Source: Actinomycetes bacterium (GTDB taxonomy: Bacteria > Actinomycetota > Acidimicrobiia > Spongiisociales > UBA5794). Taken from it: a stretch of DNA of 63,998 nt. A program made the translations under genes and the position numbers. The stretch spans positions 1 to 63,998 of the forward strand of contig JAHEJX010000008.1 of the NCBI GenBank assembly GCA_024638645.1, written 5' to 3'. Below the pieces are notes generated by a model that made no database searches, was not told the DNA's origin, and saw only the letters and a list, made by a program, of their open reading frames with translations. Below, piece after piece: positions 43,323-51,771 of the stretch; the first letter of the stretch is position 1, and every line of letters begins with the position of its first letter.

Positions 43323-44878
43323 GCAGACTTGTCGCGCAGTACCCGTCGCAAAATCTTCCCTGAGGCGGACTTGGGAATCTCGTCGATGAACTCGATGATG
43401 CGGATTTGTTTGTACGACGCGACGTGCTCTGCGACGAAGTCCATGATCTCGTGCGCAGTTGCCGGAATCGCAGGCTTGAGAACGATGTATGCCTTCGGCA
43501 GTTCCCCCGCCTCCTCATCCGGTACTGGAATCACCGCGGCGTCTGCCACGCTCGCATGCGTCAGTAGCAGTGCTTCCAACTCTGCCGGCGGCACCTGGAA
43601 GCCCTTGTACTTGATCAGCTCCTTGAGCCGATCAACTATGTAGTAGTGGCCGTCTGAGTCGACGTGGCCGATATCGCCGGTATGGAACCAGCCAGCAGCA
43701 TCGATGCAGTCCGCAGTGGCCGCAGGGTTGTTCAGGTATCCCTTCATCACCTGCGGGCCACGAATCCACAATTCGCCGTCTTGGTCGACTTCGCAATCCT
43801 CTCCAGACTCGGGATCCACGATGCGGACCTCGGTGAGCGGAATGCAGTAGCCAATCGAGCCCGGCTTGGTATCGCCCATGAGCGTGGCGTGAGTCACGGG
43901 GCTGGTCTCAGTGAGACCGTACCCCTGGACAACGATGGAGTCTGTCCGCTTGGCGGCTTCATCCGACACCTCGGCTCCGAGCGGCGCTGCACCGGAAAAC
44001 AGGACCTTGAGTTTGGACAGGTCGTAGTCGTCGACCATGGGGTGCTTCGCCATTGCGAGCACGATCGGCGGCACTACATAGGCGCGGGTCACGCCGTGAT
44101 CCTCGAGGATTCCCAGGAACAGCTCCAGGTCGAATCGGGGCATGGTCACCACCGTCGCGCCGTTGGCGATAGCGCCGTTCATCAACACCTGCATACCGTA
44201 AATGTGGAAGAACGGCAGAACAGCAACGAGCACTTCACCGTCAGGATCCATTTCGAGCATTGGTTCGGCCTGCGCGAGGTTCGCAACGAGGTTCCGATGT
44301 GTCAGCATCACGCCCTTCGACAGTCCGGTCGTTCCCGACGAGTAGGGCAGCACTGCGATGTCCTCGCCCAGATCGACCGCAACTTGCTCACTCACTTTGG
44401 CTTCGCCGAGCAGTGACGCAAACGGCGTCGAGCCTTCCGCCCCGTCGAATGTGAATATCTCCTCCACATGCGTTCCGGCGGCGGCCTCCTGTGCGGTCTC
44501 CAGGAACATCCCGATGGTCACCAGGTACTTGGCGTTGGCGTCCACGAGTTGGTGAAGGACCTCATGTGCCGTGTACGTCGGATTGATCGTTGTGACGATG
44601 CCGCCGAGGAGAGCAACCGCATGGAAGGCGACTCCGTACTCGGGGATGTTGGGCGCCATGATGGCGAGCACGTCGCCCTTTCCGAACCCGGTCTCAGCGA
44701 GGCCACCGGCAACGTGGTGAATGGCATCGCGCAGCTCTCTGTAGGTGAGCGTACGGCCGGTCATGCCGTCGATGAGCGCCGGCTTGTCTGGGTGATCGTC
44801 AACCCGGCGCAACATGAACTCGGTGATCGAGACGTCAGGAATGTCAACTGATCCCAGTGGGCTCGTCAGAATCGCCAC
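43319..44878 (-). CDS. AMP-forming CoA ligase, 4-coumarate-CoA ligase-like
   Basis: 519 residues from GTG 44878 (AGGAG four bases ahead); ATG 44890 is the alternative. Motifs: phosphate loop YSSGTTGLSKGVMLTH, adenine site GYGLTETSPV, WFHTGDIGH, and KELIKYKGFQVPPAELE with the C-terminal KSASGKILRR. The KYKGFQVPPAELE form is that of the 4CL/luciferase branch, acting on aromatic or fatty acids. Cytoplasmic, ATP- and CoA-using. It is not in an operon with beta-oxidation genes. Confidence 0.92.
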   Translation of the reverse strand: MAILTSPLGSVDIPDVSITEFMLRRVDDHPDKPALIDGMTGRTLTYRELRDAIHHVAGGLAETGFGKGDVLAIMAPNIPEYGVAFHAVALLGGIVTTINPTYTAHEVLHQLVDANAKYLVTIGMFLETAQEAAAGTHVEEIFTFDGAEGSTPFASLLGEAKVSEQVAVDLGEDIAVLPYSSGTTGLSKGVMLTHRNLVANLAQAEPMLEMDPDGEVLVAVLPFFHIYGMQVLMNGAIANGATVVTMPRFDLELFLGILEDHGVTRAYVVPPIVLAMAKHPMVDDYDLSKLKVLFSGAAPLGAEVSDEAAKRTDSIVVQGYGLTETSPVTHATLMGDTKPGSIGYCIPLTEVRIVDPESGEDCEVDQDGELWIRGPQVMKGYLNNPAATADCIDAAGWFHTGDIGHVDSDGHYYIVDRLKELIKYKGFQVPPAELEALLLTHASVADAAVIPVPDEEAGELPKAYIVLKPAIPATAHEIMDFVAEHVASYKQIRIIEFIDEIPKSASGKILRRVLRDKSA

Positions 44879-45061
44879 TTTGCTCCTCATGTCTCGGGGC
44901 AACCCAGGTTAGGTCCGAGTTCCGCTCGGTGGCTAGACGGATCTGTGTCCCGACGTCGTTGCTGTGCCTACGGAGAAACACATCGCGACTCCAAAGGCGC
45001 GGTCGTCACGAGTGTGCCGCCTCTTGATAGGCCGCCGGTTTCTCGCGCCGCCGGCGTGCGA

Positions 45062-45067
45062 TAGCGT
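45062..45067 (+). promoter_or_regulatory. Leaderless-type -10 box TAGCGT
   Basis: TAGCGT is followed by six bases and the ATG at 45074. Confidence 0.5.
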
Positions 45068-45073
45068 GGCGCC

Positions 45074-46303
45074 ATGACAGCTCCTGCCCAGGGGTCCCTG
45101 GTTGAGTTCGAGGTGAACGACATTGCCCACGGCGGTGAAGGAGTTGGCCGCGTAGACGGCAAGGCCCACTTTGTGCCCGGCGTGATGCCAGGCGAGACCG
45201 TGGTCGGACGCATCCTCAAGGACGGGGGCTCGTGGGCGCGGGCTGAACTCGTCGAAGTGCGGGAACCGGCGCCCGGCCGAATCGAACCCCGCTGCCCCCA
45301 CGCGCGGAGCTGCGGGGGATGCCAATGGCAGCATGCTGATTACGAAGCCCAGCTCGAGTGGAAGCGCAACACTGTCGTGTCGCAGCTCGGCCACATCGGA
45401 AAGATCGCAGAGCCCCCGGTGAACGAAATCGTCGCGGCCGGCCCGCCGTTCGGCTACCGCAACCGCATGGACTTCAAGGTCCTGGACGGCAAACCGGCCA
45501 TGCATCGGTCCCGTTCTCACGACCTCGTGCCCCTCGACGTGTGCGAGCTTCTCGACCCGCGCTTGCGCGGCATATTCGACTCCCTCGGCGATTTGACCGG
45601 CGTGGAGAGAATCACCTTGCGATGCGGTACCAATACTGGAGATGCGTTGGTGATCGTCGATGGTGACTTGCCACCTCAAGCTGAGACGTGGGACGCCGCG
45701 CTCGGTGTGATGAACGGCCGCACCGTGGAAGGCATCGACGGCACCGCTCGTATCCGTGAGGAGATCGAAGGCCATCGCTACCGCATCAGCGGTACCGCCT
45801 TCTTCCAGAACAACAGCCACGGGGCAACTGCCCTGGTGCGCCTCGTCGAGGAGTTCCTGGTGCCGACTGAGCGCGACTCGCTGCTCGACGCATACGCGGG
45901 AGTTGGGCTGTTCGGCGTTGCTTTGGGAAACAAAGTGGACCGGGTGATTGCCGTCGAGTCGAACCGAGTTGCGATAGACGACCTCCGGCGCAACCTCAGC
46001 GATGCGAAGGTCGACCACAGAGTCATCAGGGGCAAGATGGAGAAGGTCGCAGCAGAGCTGGACGAATACCCGGATCTCGCAGTTGTCGATCCGCCCCGGA
46101 CGGGCCTCGGCGAGATGGGTGTGGCTGCGGTCACCGCCGGAGATCCGTTCAAGCTGGCCTATGTGTCATGTGACCCGGCGAGCCTTGCTCGTGATGCGCT
46201 CCTCCTGGCTGGTCATGGCTATCAGCTCCTGCAAGTCACGCCAGTCGACCTCTTCCCCCAAACCTTCCACATCGAGGCGGTTGCTTCTTTCGTCCTGGCG
46301 TAA
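45074..46303 (+). CDS. TRAM-domain Fe-S RNA (uracil-5-)methyltransferase, RlmD/TrmA type
   Basis: 409 residues. N-terminal TRAM domain (1-65: EFEVNDIAHGGEGVGRVDGK), four cysteines for a 4Fe-4S cluster (C74, C80, C83, C157), SAM motif LLDAYAGVGLFGVAL, AVDPPRTG-like VVDPPRTGLG and the catalytic cysteine C366 in YVSCDPASLARD. It probably makes 5-methyluridine in 23S rRNA or tRNA; which one cannot be decided here. Confidence 0.93.
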   Translation: MTAPAQGSLVEFEVNDIAHGGEGVGRVDGKAHFVPGVMPGETVVGRILKDGGSWARAELVEVREPAPGRIEPRCPHARSCGGCQWQHADYEAQLEWKRNTVVSQLGHIGKIAEPPVNEIVAAGPPFGYRNRMDFKVLDGKPAMHRSRSHDLVPLDVCELLDPRLRGIFDSLGDLTGVERITLRCGTNTGDALVIVDGDLPPQAETWDAALGVMNGRTVEGIDGTARIREEIEGHRYRISGTAFFQNNSHGATALVRLVEEFLVPTERDSLLDAYAGVGLFGVALGNKVDRVIAVESNRVAIDDLRRNLSDAKVDHRVIRGKMEKVAAELDEYPDLAVVDPPRTGLGEMGVAAVTAGDPFKLAYVSCDPASLARDALLLAGHGYQLLQVTPVDLFPQTFHIEAVASFVLA

Positions 46304-46327
46304 CCCTGGCACGTGAGATTCGCTGAG

Positions 46328-46333
46328 TACGAT
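46328..46333 (+). promoter_or_regulatory. Leaderless-type -10 box TACGAT before the mscS gene
   Basis: TACGAT is followed by seven bases and the GTG at 46341. It overlaps the ATG at 46332, so if the box is real the GTG is the start. Confidence 0.45.
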
Positions 46334-46340
46334 GCCAGAC

Positions 46341-47381
46341 GTGGATTTGGGCGACATCTTCGAGCGCTTCGGCCCGATTGTGATCATGGTGGCCGTCGTG
46401 CTGGCCGGCACAGTGGCCGGTCGCATTTGGATGAATCGGCGCCGCGAAAGCGACCAGGCGCACATTCACGTCCGCGAGCAACTGATCATCATCGGCCTCG
46501 CCCTGATTGGCGTGATAGCCATCGTCCTTGCCCTGCCCGTTCCTGAGAGCGAACGAAATGCGCTGCTCGGGGTCATCGGATTGCTGGTGACCGCAGTCGT
46601 CGGTCTGGCAGCGACAACTCACGTCGGCAACGGCTTGGCCGGAATCATGATTCGCTCTGCCCGGCGCTTCCGGCCCGGTGATTTCATCAAGTCAGGCGAA
46701 CACTTCGGGCGCGTCACGGATGTGGGGCTGTTCCACACTGAGATTCAGACGGAGACCCGCGATCTCACCGTGCTCCCCAATCTCCGCCTGGCGACCGAAC
46801 CACTCACCGTGGTCCGGTCAAGCGGAACCATTGCGTCTGCGACCGTGTCCCTCGGGTACGACGTTCACCATCACGATGTGAGTGAAGCGTTGACGGCCGC
46901 AGTGGCCGACGTCGGCCTGAGCGACCCTGTGATACAAGTGAGGGATCTTGGCGACTTTGCCGTGACGTATTGGGTGACGGGCCTGCTCAATGAACCGCGC
47001 CGCCTGCTCACTGCCCGCTCAGATCTCCGGGTGGCAATGCTGGATCGGCTCCATGCCGCCGGAATTGAGATTGTGTCGCCATCTTTCATGAATCAACGAC
47101 AGGTGCAGGGCGACACGATGATTCCTTCCGACCCAGTGGTTCCAACTACCGAACGAGGCGACCTCGAGGCGCTGGCCTTCGACAAGGCGGATCTCGCCGA
47201 GTCTGTCGAGCAGCTATCGGACAAAGTCGCCGAAATCAACGAGCGCATCGCGGCAGTCGAAGCGGGGGACCAAACGCCTGAGGCGGCGCAGCGACTGGAG
47301 TCCTTGAGTCAGAGTCGCGACGTAATCAATCGCGTCATCGAGGAAAGGAAGAAGTCCGTTGAGGACGACCCGCGCGGCTAG
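46341..47381 (+). CDS. mscS: MscS-family mechanosensitive ion channel
   Basis: 346 residues from GTG 46341 (ATG 46332 is the alternative). Three membrane spans (about 12-30, 48-68, 75-98); the third leads into the beta domain start RRFRPGDFIKSGEHFGRVTDV, the family mark, with LPNLRLATEPLTV after it. It opens on membrane stretch after osmotic downshock. The last 80 residues form a coiled coil (DKADLAESVEQLSDKVAEIN), not present in E. coli MscS. Its stop shares CTAG with the convergent gene. Confidence 0.92.
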   Translation: MDLGDIFERFGPIVIMVAVVLAGTVAGRIWMNRRRESDQAHIHVREQLIIIGLALIGVIAIVLALPVPESERNALLGVIGLLVTAVVGLAATTHVGNGLAGIMIRSARRFRPGDFIKSGEHFGRVTDVGLFHTEIQTETRDLTVLPNLRLATEPLTVVRSSGTIASATVSLGYDVHHHDVSEALTAAVADVGLSDPVIQVRDLGDFAVTYWVTGLLNEPRRLLTARSDLRVAMLDRLHAAGIEIVSPSFMNQRQVQGDTMIPSDPVVPTTERGDLEALAFDKADLAESVEQLSDKVAEINERIAAVEAGDQTPEAAQRLESLSQSRDVINRVIEERKKSVEDDPRG

Positions 47382-48013
47382 ATCTCGTCGAGAAGCCTCT
47401 GCCGCTTGTCCTTGTATTCCTCTTCGGTGATCACTCCGTCTCGGTAGAGGCGGGCCAGCCGCTCCAAGCGCTCGGTTGCATCCGGCTGCGCGGCCTCCGA
47501 AAACCCCGCCACCTGCACCTGTGAGATTTCCTTGCTGCGTTCCTCGCGCACTTTGGTGAGCAGCGACTGGAACCCATCGGGATCCGGGATGTCACTGAAG
47601 CGCGATTGCCCGCTTTCGCCGGCCGACTCAATGAGAAGATCACCGGCCCCCAGGATTCTCTCCAGCACGTTCTGGCTGAAGAGAATGTTGTTGATGTTCT
47701 CGAGCGGTATCTCCACCCCCGAGCGTGCTATCACTCCTGTGCGAGTAATCAACCTCTCGTTGGTGAGCACATAGGACGTGAACCACCACTTGACGAGCGG
47801 CTGCACCACGAGAGGTATGAAGGCGGCCGCCACCAATAGCGACAGCACGAGATCCGCCGGCCCCCCGTCCGGCGGGATCGGGCCGTTGATCAAGACGATC
47901 GCAACGATGCCGGCAATGAACCAGAACGCTGGGATGACCAGTAGCCGCCAGTGAGGTCGGAACTCGCGGATGACCCGCTCGCCCTCTGTGAGGTTCTTCG
48001 TGGGATAAGCCAT
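47378..48013 (-). CDS. Membrane protein with bacterial PH domain and SHOCT motif
   Basis: 211 residues. Two spans (about 28-46 and 54-73), a bacterial PH-like domain (about 80-155: SYVLTNERLITRTGVIARSG, IPLENINNILFSQNVLERIL, GAGDLLIESAGESG) and a C-terminal SHOCT helix pair (LERLARLYRDGVITEEEYKD). Such proteins are membrane-anchored and of unknown function. ATG 48013 has TACTCT seven bases upstream; the frame continues to 48220 but the extension has no similarity. Confidence 0.88.
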   Translation of the reverse strand: MAYPTKNLTEGERVIREFRPHWRLLVIPAFWFIAGIVAIVLINGPIPPDGGPADLVLSLLVAAAFIPLVVQPLVKWWFTSYVLTNERLITRTGVIARSGVEIPLENINNILFSQNVLERILGAGDLLIESAGESGQSRFSDIPDPDGFQSLLTKVREERSKEISQVQVAGFSEAAQPDATERLERLARLYRDGVITEEEYKDKRQRLLDEI

Positions 48014-48020
48014 AGGCGGA

Positions 48021-48026
48021 AGAGTA
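48021..48026 (-). promoter_or_regulatory. Leaderless-type -10 box TACTCT
   Basis: Minus-strand TACTCT, then seven bases and the ATG at 48013. Confidence 0.5.
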
Positions 48027-48172
48027 CTCGGGTGAGGGGCACCGCGGAGCGAGAGTCGGTTCCAGTATCGAGTATCCGGCCCCCGTATCCAGACATGGTG
48101 CGAGGGAGGTTGGAGGGGCCCTGTCGGTGGCGCGCTCTGTTGGCGAAGCTGCCACAAGTGCTTGTGACGCGG

Positions 48173-48552
48173 GAAATCCCGAGTGAATTCTGCCGAAGCT
48201 TCATCCTCTCGGGATTTCACCTATCAGCTAGACCCGAGGGTCTAACCGATGTCCCATGAGCCCCGACCGAAGCCGTTGCCCTTGGGCTGTCCTTCCGGTG
48301 TTCCCCTTCGCTTCGTCCTCTCCGGGACAAGTCCCTTCGATTCCTCCGCTAGGGTCGTCTCCCCGAAGGGAGCCGAGCCTTCCGGACTCGCCTCCAGTCC
48401 CCGAAGGGCCTGGTGACACCTTCCACCCTTGCGGGCTTCCGGTCCCCGTCCGGGTTTCCCCGGCCGGTTCGAAAGTGAATATACGCGACCCATAATGGGC
48501 CGGTCAAATTGAAACGCTATTTACTTTTCGCGAACGAACCTTTGATTTCGCG
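48173..48552. repeat. Non-coding element, copy A (paralogue of 50444-50867)
   Basis: Fills most of the 558-base gap before the lipoprotein gene. Order: an 11-base inverted repeat GAAATCCCGAG/CTCGGGATTTC (48173-48183, 48208-48218) around a 24-base loop; C-rich DNA with stems closing on CGAA such as TCCC-CGAA-GGGA (48360-48371) and CCC-CGAA-GGG (48399-48408), which read as C(UUCG)G tetraloops on the minus strand; a CCTTGCGGG to TATACGCG block (48427-48487); an AT-rich end with two TTTCGCG boxes (48526, 48546). Copy B has the same order and spacing. The rest of the gap (48027-48172) shows nothing. Confidence 0.7.
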
Positions 48553-48571
48553 AGCTAACTTGCGGGACTTC

Positions 48572-49213
48572 ATGACGCATTACAGGTTGGTCTATTTGCT
48601 CGCAGTCGGGTCTGCATTCGTTGTCCTGAGCGCCGCCTGCGGCGGCTCCGAGTCGACGTCGACTGATCCCCCGACAGTAGGCATCGAGGTTCGTGTCGAC
48701 GGTATCGGGGCGGTCGATCTCGGCCAACCGCCCGAATCCGTCTTCACGGAGCTGAACTCGTTCTTCGGTGAACCAGACGTTGACAGCGGGTGGATCCCAC
48801 CAGACTCCGCTCTTTATGGGACTTGCCCCGGGATGGCCATGCGCGCCGCCGGTTGGGGAAGCCTCTACTTGTTCTTCGTTTCCGACTCGGGGGATATTTC
48901 GCCAGAAAACGAAAACACGGCCGGCCGGCTCTTTGCGTATAGCTACGGCTACGACTTCAGCCGCAATGAGGGAGCCACGGACCCGCGTGACTTGAATCTG
49001 ACAACGGTTGACGGAGTTCGCCTTGGCTCGACACGCGACGAGTTGCGTACCCTATATGGAAGCGCACTCGAAGAGACCTACAACGAGGCGGCAGACACAT
49101 GGACCTGGTCCGCGACGATCGGATCGGGTGAGCTGCGAGGCTTCTTCAGCGGGCCCGAGGATGAAGCGAGAGTTGTCCTGATCGAATCGTCTCCCGGCTG
49201 CGAGATCACCTGA
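48572..49213 (+). CDS. Predicted lipoprotein of unknown function
   Basis: 213 residues. Lipoprotein signal peptide with lipobox LSAACGG (Cys 23), then a Ser/Thr/Asp linker and a globular part (GIEVRVDGIGAVDLGQPPES to the end) with two halves that may be weakly repeated, each with a VDG(I/V) start and an LG(Q/S)...L motif (VDGIGAVDLGQPPESVFTEL, VDGVRLGSTRDELRTLYG). Two cysteines (CPGMAMR and the C-terminal PGCEIT) may form a disulphide. ATG 48572 is preferred because the TTG at 48509 falls in the repeat element. Its stop shares one base with the DUF4032 start. Confidence 0.75.
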   Translation: MTHYRLVYLLAVGSAFVVLSAACGGSESTSTDPPTVGIEVRVDGIGAVDLGQPPESVFTELNSFFGEPDVDSGWIPPDSALYGTCPGMAMRAAGWGSLYLFFVSDSGDISPENENTAGRLFAYSYGYDFSRNEGATDPRDLNLTTVDGVRLGSTRDELRTLYGSALEETYNEAADTWTWSATIGSGELRGFFSGPEDEARVVLIESSPGCEIT

Positions 49214-50406
49214 TGGCAACACCTCATCTGACCATTCTCCCCGACAACCCTGACTTCCTCGATCTGCCATGGGATCTTCCGTTGGCAACCTGGGAGTTGG
49301 CCAACATCGTGGAACTGCCTCGCGGGGTGCACCGACACGTTGTCCGTTTCGTGGCCTACGGATCCGCGGTCTATGCCATCAAGGAGCTCCCGAGGGCTCT
49401 TGCCAGAAACGAATTCGCTGCCCTCCGCGAGTTGCAGAATCGGGAGGCTTCCGTTGTCGAAGTTGCCGGCATCGTCGAGCGCTCGTGGGTGGACCAAACC
49501 GAAGAATGGAGCGCCGCCGTAATCACCCGCTACCTCGACTTTGCGTTCTCCTATCGAGAGTTGATATCAGGAACAGGGTTCGGCAGGCGGCGCAACCAAC
49601 TGCTCGATGGCTTCGCCGGCCTTCTGGTCGAGTTGCATCTGCTCGGATGCTTCTGGGGAGATTGCTCACTGTCCAACGTGCTCTACCGATACGACGCGGC
49701 CGCACTCGACATCACCATGGTCGACGCCGAGACCACCGAACTGCACGACCGCCTCTCCACCGGTCAACGGCAGGCAGACATCGAGGTGATGATCCTCAAT
49801 GTTGCCGGCGGCATGGCAGATATCGCCGCCGAGCAAGGTACCGAATTAGACGACGCAGACCTGCGTCTCGGGGAGGACATTGCCCGCCGCTACGGGCTTC
49901 TATGGGACGAATTGACCAGAGAGGTGCTTCTCGGCCCTGACGAGGGCTATCGAATCGCCGATCACGTTCACCGCGTGAACGAGCTTGGTTTTCAGGTTGG
50001 CGAAGTAGACCTCGTGCCGGTCGACGGGGGTCGACAACTCCGGCTCAAGGTCGAGGTCGGGGGCCGCTTCTACCATCGAGACCGCCTGGTTCAGCTGACG
50101 GGCATCCGCGCCACCAAGGGGCAAGCGAGACAGATTCTCAGCGATTTGACATATCACGAGGCCAAGGCCGTAGACACTCCCGTGAACAAGTCGGTTCTGG
50201 CAATGCGATGGCGGGTGGACGTGTTCGAGGCGCTGCTGCGTCGGATTCGAGAAGAAATCGGACCTGATGGCGACGTGGTGCAGAAGTACTGCGACTTCCT
50301 CCACCACCGCTACGTGATGGCAAGCGCCCAAGGACGAGACGTTCCCAACGATGTCGCATTCGCCAATTGGCTCGAGCTAGGAATGCCCGGCCCGAAACCC
50401 GGCTAG
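49213..50406 (+). CDS. DUF4032 protein with kinase-like fold
   Basis: 397 residues. The N-terminal 210 residues look like a lipopolysaccharide-kinase or aminoglycoside-kinase fold: SAVYAIKELPRALARNEFAA (ATP lysine), FWGDCSLSNVLYRYD (catalytic loop, D in WGD) and ITMVDAETTELHD (metal-binding D). The DUF4032 part follows (about 215-380: RVNELGFQVGEVDLVPVDGG, TYHEAKAVDTPVNKSVLAMRW). Activity is untested. Co-translated with the lipoprotein, so the pair probably works together. No signal peptide; cytoplasmic. Confidence 0.85.
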   Translation: MATPHLTILPDNPDFLDLPWDLPLATWELANIVELPRGVHRHVVRFVAYGSAVYAIKELPRALARNEFAALRELQNREASVVEVAGIVERSWVDQTEEWSAAVITRYLDFAFSYRELISGTGFGRRRNQLLDGFAGLLVELHLLGCFWGDCSLSNVLYRYDAAALDITMVDAETTELHDRLSTGQRQADIEVMILNVAGGMADIAAEQGTELDDADLRLGEDIARRYGLLWDELTREVLLGPDEGYRIADHVHRVNELGFQVGEVDLVPVDGGRQLRLKVEVGGRFYHRDRLVQLTGIRATKGQARQILSDLTYHEAKAVDTPVNKSVLAMRWRVDVFEALLRRIREEIGPDGDVVQKYCDFLHHRYVMASAQGRDVPNDVAFANWLELGMPGPKPG

Positions 50407-50443
50407 CGGGATCGCCTCTCGGGGCCGGAGCGAGCGCGAGAAA

Positions 50444-50867
50444 GCCCCGAGTGAGATCCGCCGAAGCGTTTCCCTCTCGGGGCCCCTCCTCGTCACGGCC
50501 GAAGCCGATCCGAATCCCGTTCCAGCCGAAGCCGGACCGGTCGCCTTCCGGGCCGAAGCCCTTCCGGCTTGCCTTCCCTGACCGAAGCCAGTTCCGGCAA
50601 TGCCATCCCTGCCGAAGCCGGGCTGGCGGTTGACCCTCCGTAAGCCGGATGCCGAAGCCTCCGTCTGCTCTTGCGAGCCCGTCGGGTCGATGCCTCGACC
50701 TGCTACTTCGCTCCCGGTTGCCCGTTCGCTCGGTGGCTCCCCTTGCGGGGGGTCTCAGCAGCTCCGGTTGGTTTCCCGTTTGGAGCGAGTGGGAATGTAC
50801 GCGGGGCCACACATCTCGTCAACTCGAGAGCGTGTTTAGTTTTCGCGCATTTTTTCTATGTTTCGCG
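50444..50867. repeat. Non-coding element, copy B (paralogue of 48173-48552)
   Basis: Fills most of the 543-base gap between DUF4032 and the nuclease gene. GCCCCGAG/CTCGGGGC (50444-50451, 50476-50483) again encloses a 24-base loop with a central GCCGAAGC. Five further CCGAAGCC repeats follow at 27- to 40-base steps, for example GGC-CGAA-GCC (50497-50506) and GGGC-CGAA-GCCC (50550-50561). A CCTTGCGGG to TGTACGCG block (50741-50803) and two TTTCGCG boxes (50841, 50861) end it. Compared with copy A, a stem T-A pair has become C-G. Confidence 0.7.
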
Positions 50868-50949
50868 AACGAGTATGGAACCGTTGCAAAGGTGGATATC
50901 TGGGTGAATAATTACACGCGTGTGGTTTTTGTCGGAGGGATTCCATACA

Positions 50950-51771
50950 ATGCGGAGCGTGACTGCAGAGACCATCACTCCAATCCAACTAGAGACGCTC
51001 TCGCCTTCGCGAGCGAGCGATTTCAAACTGTGCCCTCAACTCTTCAAGTACAAGGCGATCGATAAGATCGAAGTACCGCCGACCGTCCATCAGGCTCGCG
51101 GCACGACGGCGCACCTTGCTTTGCAGCGCCTCTTCGATCACCCGGCTGGGGAACGGACGCCGGAGCGTCTCTACAACCTATTCCGCGAGGCGTGGGTGGA
51201 GCTGCGCGAGATCGAGTATCCCGAGATGTTCGAGTCACAAGAGGAAGAGCGAGAGTGGGGAATTGAGAGCCTTGGCATTCTCGCCAACTACTTCGGTACC
51301 GAAGATCCGGCATCGATAGAGCCCATCGAGCGCGAGCTCGACATGCTGCAAGATCTCGGCGACATGACCATCCGCGGCATTCTCGACCGCATGGACGAGT
51401 GCGCAGATGGGCTCGTCATCACCGACTACAAGACGGGCAAGGCCCCACCCGAGCGCTACGCAATCCCGGCGTTCTTTGCATTGAAGATCTATGCCTTGCT
51501 CATCAGGCAGCAAACCGGGCGCACTCCGGTCACCCTTCGTCTGCTTTACCTGAACGGGCCCACCGTCTACGAGATACCGGTCAACAACGGGCAGCTCGAC
51601 GCAATGGAGCGACAGCTCAATGCTCTGTGGTCCGCAATCAACAAGGCACTGGAGACGGGCAACTTCCCGGCCCGGCCGAGCCGGTTGTGTGGATGGTGCA
51701 GCTACCAGGACATCTGTCCCGCGGTCCGTAGTGAAGACGTCGGACAACCGGCAGCACAGGAAGCCGCCTAG
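50950..51771 (+). CDS. RecB-family PD-(D/E)XK nuclease with Fe-S cysteines
   Basis: 273 residues. Like the C-terminal nuclease parts of AddB, AdnAB and Cas4: C28 in DFKLCPQLFKY, H55 in GTTAHLALQ, D146 in GILDRMDE, catalytic D159-Y160-K161 in ITDYKTGK, and C247, C250, C256 in LCGWCSYQDIC. The four cysteines would hold a 4Fe-4S cluster. A similar stand-alone protein exists in mycobacteria (Rv2119), of unknown role. GGAGGG ribosome site ten bases ahead. Its stop shares CTAG with gdhA. No cas genes are nearby, so it is not part of a CRISPR system here. Confidence 0.9.
   Translation: MRSVTAETITPIQLETLSPSRASDFKLCPQLFKYKAIDKIEVPPTVHQARGTTAHLALQRLFDHPAGERTPERLYNLFREAWVELREIEYPEMFESQEEEREWGIESLGILANYFGTEDPASIEPIERELDMLQDLGDMTIRGILDRMDECADGLVITDYKTGKAPPERYAIPAFFALKIYALLIRQQTGRTPVTLRLLYLNGPTVYEIPVNNGQLDAMERQLNALWSAINKALETGNFPARPSRLCGWCSYQDICPAVRSEDVGQPAAQEAA

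Noticed and set aside
48173..50867. Integron attC sites or IS ends
   Set aside because: No integrase or transposase in the window, no core-site GTTRRRY pattern and no terminal inverted repeats bounding the module.
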